A stretch of 6,437 bases of DNA, from the NCBI GenBank assembly GCA_020631315.1, contig JAHDHM010000217.1, forward strand, positions 1 to 6,437, written 5' to 3'. This stretch comes from Acidimicrobiales bacterium (GTDB lineage: Bacteria; Actinomycetota; Acidimicrobiia; Acidimicrobiales; Poriferisodaliceae). This document shows positions 5,573 through 6,437 of this stretch, in pieces; position 1 is the first letter of the stretch, and each line of letters begins with the position of its first letter. The position numbers were made by a program, and so were the translations under genes. A model generated the notes under the pieces. That model made no database searches, was not told the DNA's origin, and saw only the letters and a program-made list of their open reading frames with translations.

Positions 5573-5805
5573 GCAAGAAGAAGGCAGCCGACGACACCGA
5601 GGTCGTCCAGAAGATCTCGCGTGACGACATCGAGGCCCAGTTCCGTCAGCTGACCGGCGACGTGAACGAGACCGCACAGACGATGACCAAGGCCGCTGCC
5701 GCCGGCGGCGCCGCGCTCGTCACGCTGTTGCTGATCATCTTCTTCCTCATGGGCCGCTCCAAGGGCCAGAAGAAGACGACGGTCGTCGAGATCGTCCGGG
5801 TCTGA
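5569..5805 (+). CDS. Small single-pass membrane protein of unknown function
   Basis: This 78-residue protein is not recognised as a named family. It has a lysine-rich start (MSKKKAADD), a probably helical, polar stretch with coiled-coil character (ISRDDIEAQFRQLTGDVNETAQ, roughly 16-37), an Ala/Gly-rich entry, and one strong hydrophobic helix at about 46-61 (GGAALVTLLLIIFFLM). A basic stop-transfer-like segment RSKGQKK and a short beta-prone tail (TTVVEIVRV) follow. Positive charge on both sides leaves topology open. It begins within the previous stop codon (ATGA) and ends one base before the next ATG, so translation is very likely coupled. Codon use, with G/C in most third positions, matches its neighbours, supporting a real gene despite its size. 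Confidence 0.75.
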   Translation: MSKKKAADDTEVVQKISRDDIEAQFRQLTGDVNETAQTMTKAAAAGGAALVTLLLIIFFLMGRSKGQKKTTVVEIVRV

Positions 5806-5806
5806 C

Positions 5807-6061
5807 ATGAGCGCCGTCACCCGGATCGTCGCCAAGCAGGGCGCCAAGCAGATCAAGCGCCTGGGCGAGACCGGCATGCGCCGCGGCGCCGGTGGCAACG
5901 GCCTGTGGCTGGCTGCTGGTCTCGTGGTCAGCGGTGTGCGACTCGTCGGTCGCCTCGGCGAACGCAAGCGCGAGGTCGTGTACTCCGAGATCCTGAAGCC
6001 CGGGGAGACGATCAACGTCCGTCACCTGCTCGAGGATCGCAAGGGTCGACCGGCCGGGTGA
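5807..6061 (+). CDS. Small basic protein with a hydrophobic middle, unknown function
   Basis: This 84-residue protein is not recognised. The N-terminal 28 residues are basic and amphipathic (VTRIVAKQGAKQIKRLGE). A moderately hydrophobic stretch follows (about 32-49, GLWLAAGLVVSGVRLVGRL) that could sit in or on the membrane, then a charged region with REVVYSEILKPGETINVRHL (55-73) and a basic end. The segment around YSEILKPGETINV looks like a small beta hairpin and is the part most likely to be conserved. The ATG is one base after the preceding stop, and its own stop overlaps the GTG of trmI (GTGA), so it is the third member of a tight four-gene run. No better-supported function can be given. 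Confidence 0.7.
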   Translation: MSAVTRIVAKQGAKQIKRLGETGMRRGAGGNGLWLAAGLVVSGVRLVGRLGERKREVVYSEILKPGETINVRHLLEDRKGRPAG

Positions 6062-6437
6062 CCACCGACCCGTCGCTCGACCGGTCGGTGCTGTCGGCCG
6101 GTGAACGCATCCTGCTCATCGATTCCAAGCAGCGTCGCTATCTCGTGCGTCTCGCCGAGGGCGACAGCTTCCACAGTCATGCCGGGTTGATCCCGCACGA
6201 CGACATGATCGGCCAGCCCGAGGGTTCGGAGTTCCGGACACAGAGCAACGCCAAGTTCCTGGCGTTGCGACCCACGCTGGTCGACCACGTGCTGAAGATG
6301 CCCCGAGGTGCTCAGGTCATCTACCCGAAGGACATCGGGCCGATCCTGATCCACGCCGACATCTTCCCCGGCGCCCGGGTGCTGGAGAGCGGTGTCGGTT
6401 CGGGCGCCATGTCGACCGCACTGTTGCGTGCGGGCGC
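6058..6437 (+). CDS. trmI: tRNA (adenine-58-N1)-methyltransferase, N-terminal part (cut by window edge)
   Basis: This reading frame is open from a GTG at 6058 to the right edge (126 complete codons; the family is usually about 270-290 residues). TrmI uses S-adenosylmethionine to make m1A58 in the T-loop of tRNA, as a cytoplasmic homotetramer. The N-terminal small beta domain is visible (SAGERILLIDSKQRRYLV, then the polar FHSHAGLIPHDDMIG). It is followed by LRPTLVDHVLKMPRGAQVIYPKD and then Rossmann-fold motif I, DIFPGARVLESGVGSGAMS, which binds SAM. The actinobacterial enzyme Rv2118c has closely similar text in these segments. Remaining SAM and catalytic motifs are off the edge. The GTG start overlaps the previous stop by four bases. 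An AAGGG 12 nt upstream is a distant, weak ribosome-binding site, so coupling to upstream translation is likely. Confidence 0.9.
   Translation, partial: MTTDPSLDRSVLSAGERILLIDSKQRRYLVRLAEGDSFHSHAGLIPHDDMIGQPEGSEFRTQSNAKFLALRPTLVDHVLKMPRGAQVIYPKDIGPILIHADIFPGARVLESGVGSGAMSTALLRAG

Noticed and set aside
5356..6015. 219-codon minus-strand open frame over the small genes
   Set aside because: The three plus-strand genes have coupled start/stop signals and proper transmembrane segments; the antisense product is Arg/Pro/Thr-rich with no structure.

Overview
The window is high-GC DNA with strong third-position G/C bias, GTG starts at four of the nine genes, short gene overlaps and apparent leaderless TANNNT-type promoters. 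With a TrmI-type m1A58 tRNA methyltransferase and an actinobacterial holin-superfamily membrane protein, this points to Actinomycetota. A deep-branching member such as Acidimicrobiia is my best guess, but it is not proven from this sequence. Coding density is very high. I see no RNA genes, mobile elements, CRISPR arrays or phage genes.

Layout. (1) Positions 1-537, minus strand: the N-terminal half of an N-acetylglucosamine-6-phosphate deacetylase (NagA), cut by the window edge. (2) A 25-bp divergent gap (538-562) carrying two overlapping -10-like hexamers in opposite orientation. (3) Positions 563-2748, plus strand: an overlapping gene pair for the beta (ATP-grasp) and alpha (CoA-binding, catalytic His) subunits of an ADP-forming acetate/acyl-CoA synthetase. 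(4) Positions 2832-4298: a membrane-anchored D-alanyl-D-alanine carboxypeptidase/endopeptidase of the PBP4 (S13) family. (5) Positions 4405-5139: a stand-alone LON-substrate-binding-domain protein with a likely leaderless GTG start. (6) A 100-bp gap containing a long imperfect hairpin and a possible promoter. (7) Positions 5240-6061: three very small genes, two clearly encoding membrane proteins, packed head to tail. They overlap into (8) trmI at 6058, which is cut by the right edge.

How the genes may work together. NagA releases acetate from GlcNAc-6-phosphate, and an ADP-forming acetyl-CoA synthetase can turn acetate, ATP and CoA into acetyl-CoA. The divergent shared start region therefore suggests amino-sugar recycling coupled to acetate recapture; this is inference. 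The PBP4-type enzyme also acts on peptidoglycan, which is a source of GlcNAc, but it has its own gap and probably its own promoter. The small membrane-protein trio looks translationally coupled to trmI and is the least explained part of the window. In many actinobacteria trmI lies next to the Pup-proteasome genes, which would be off the right edge here.
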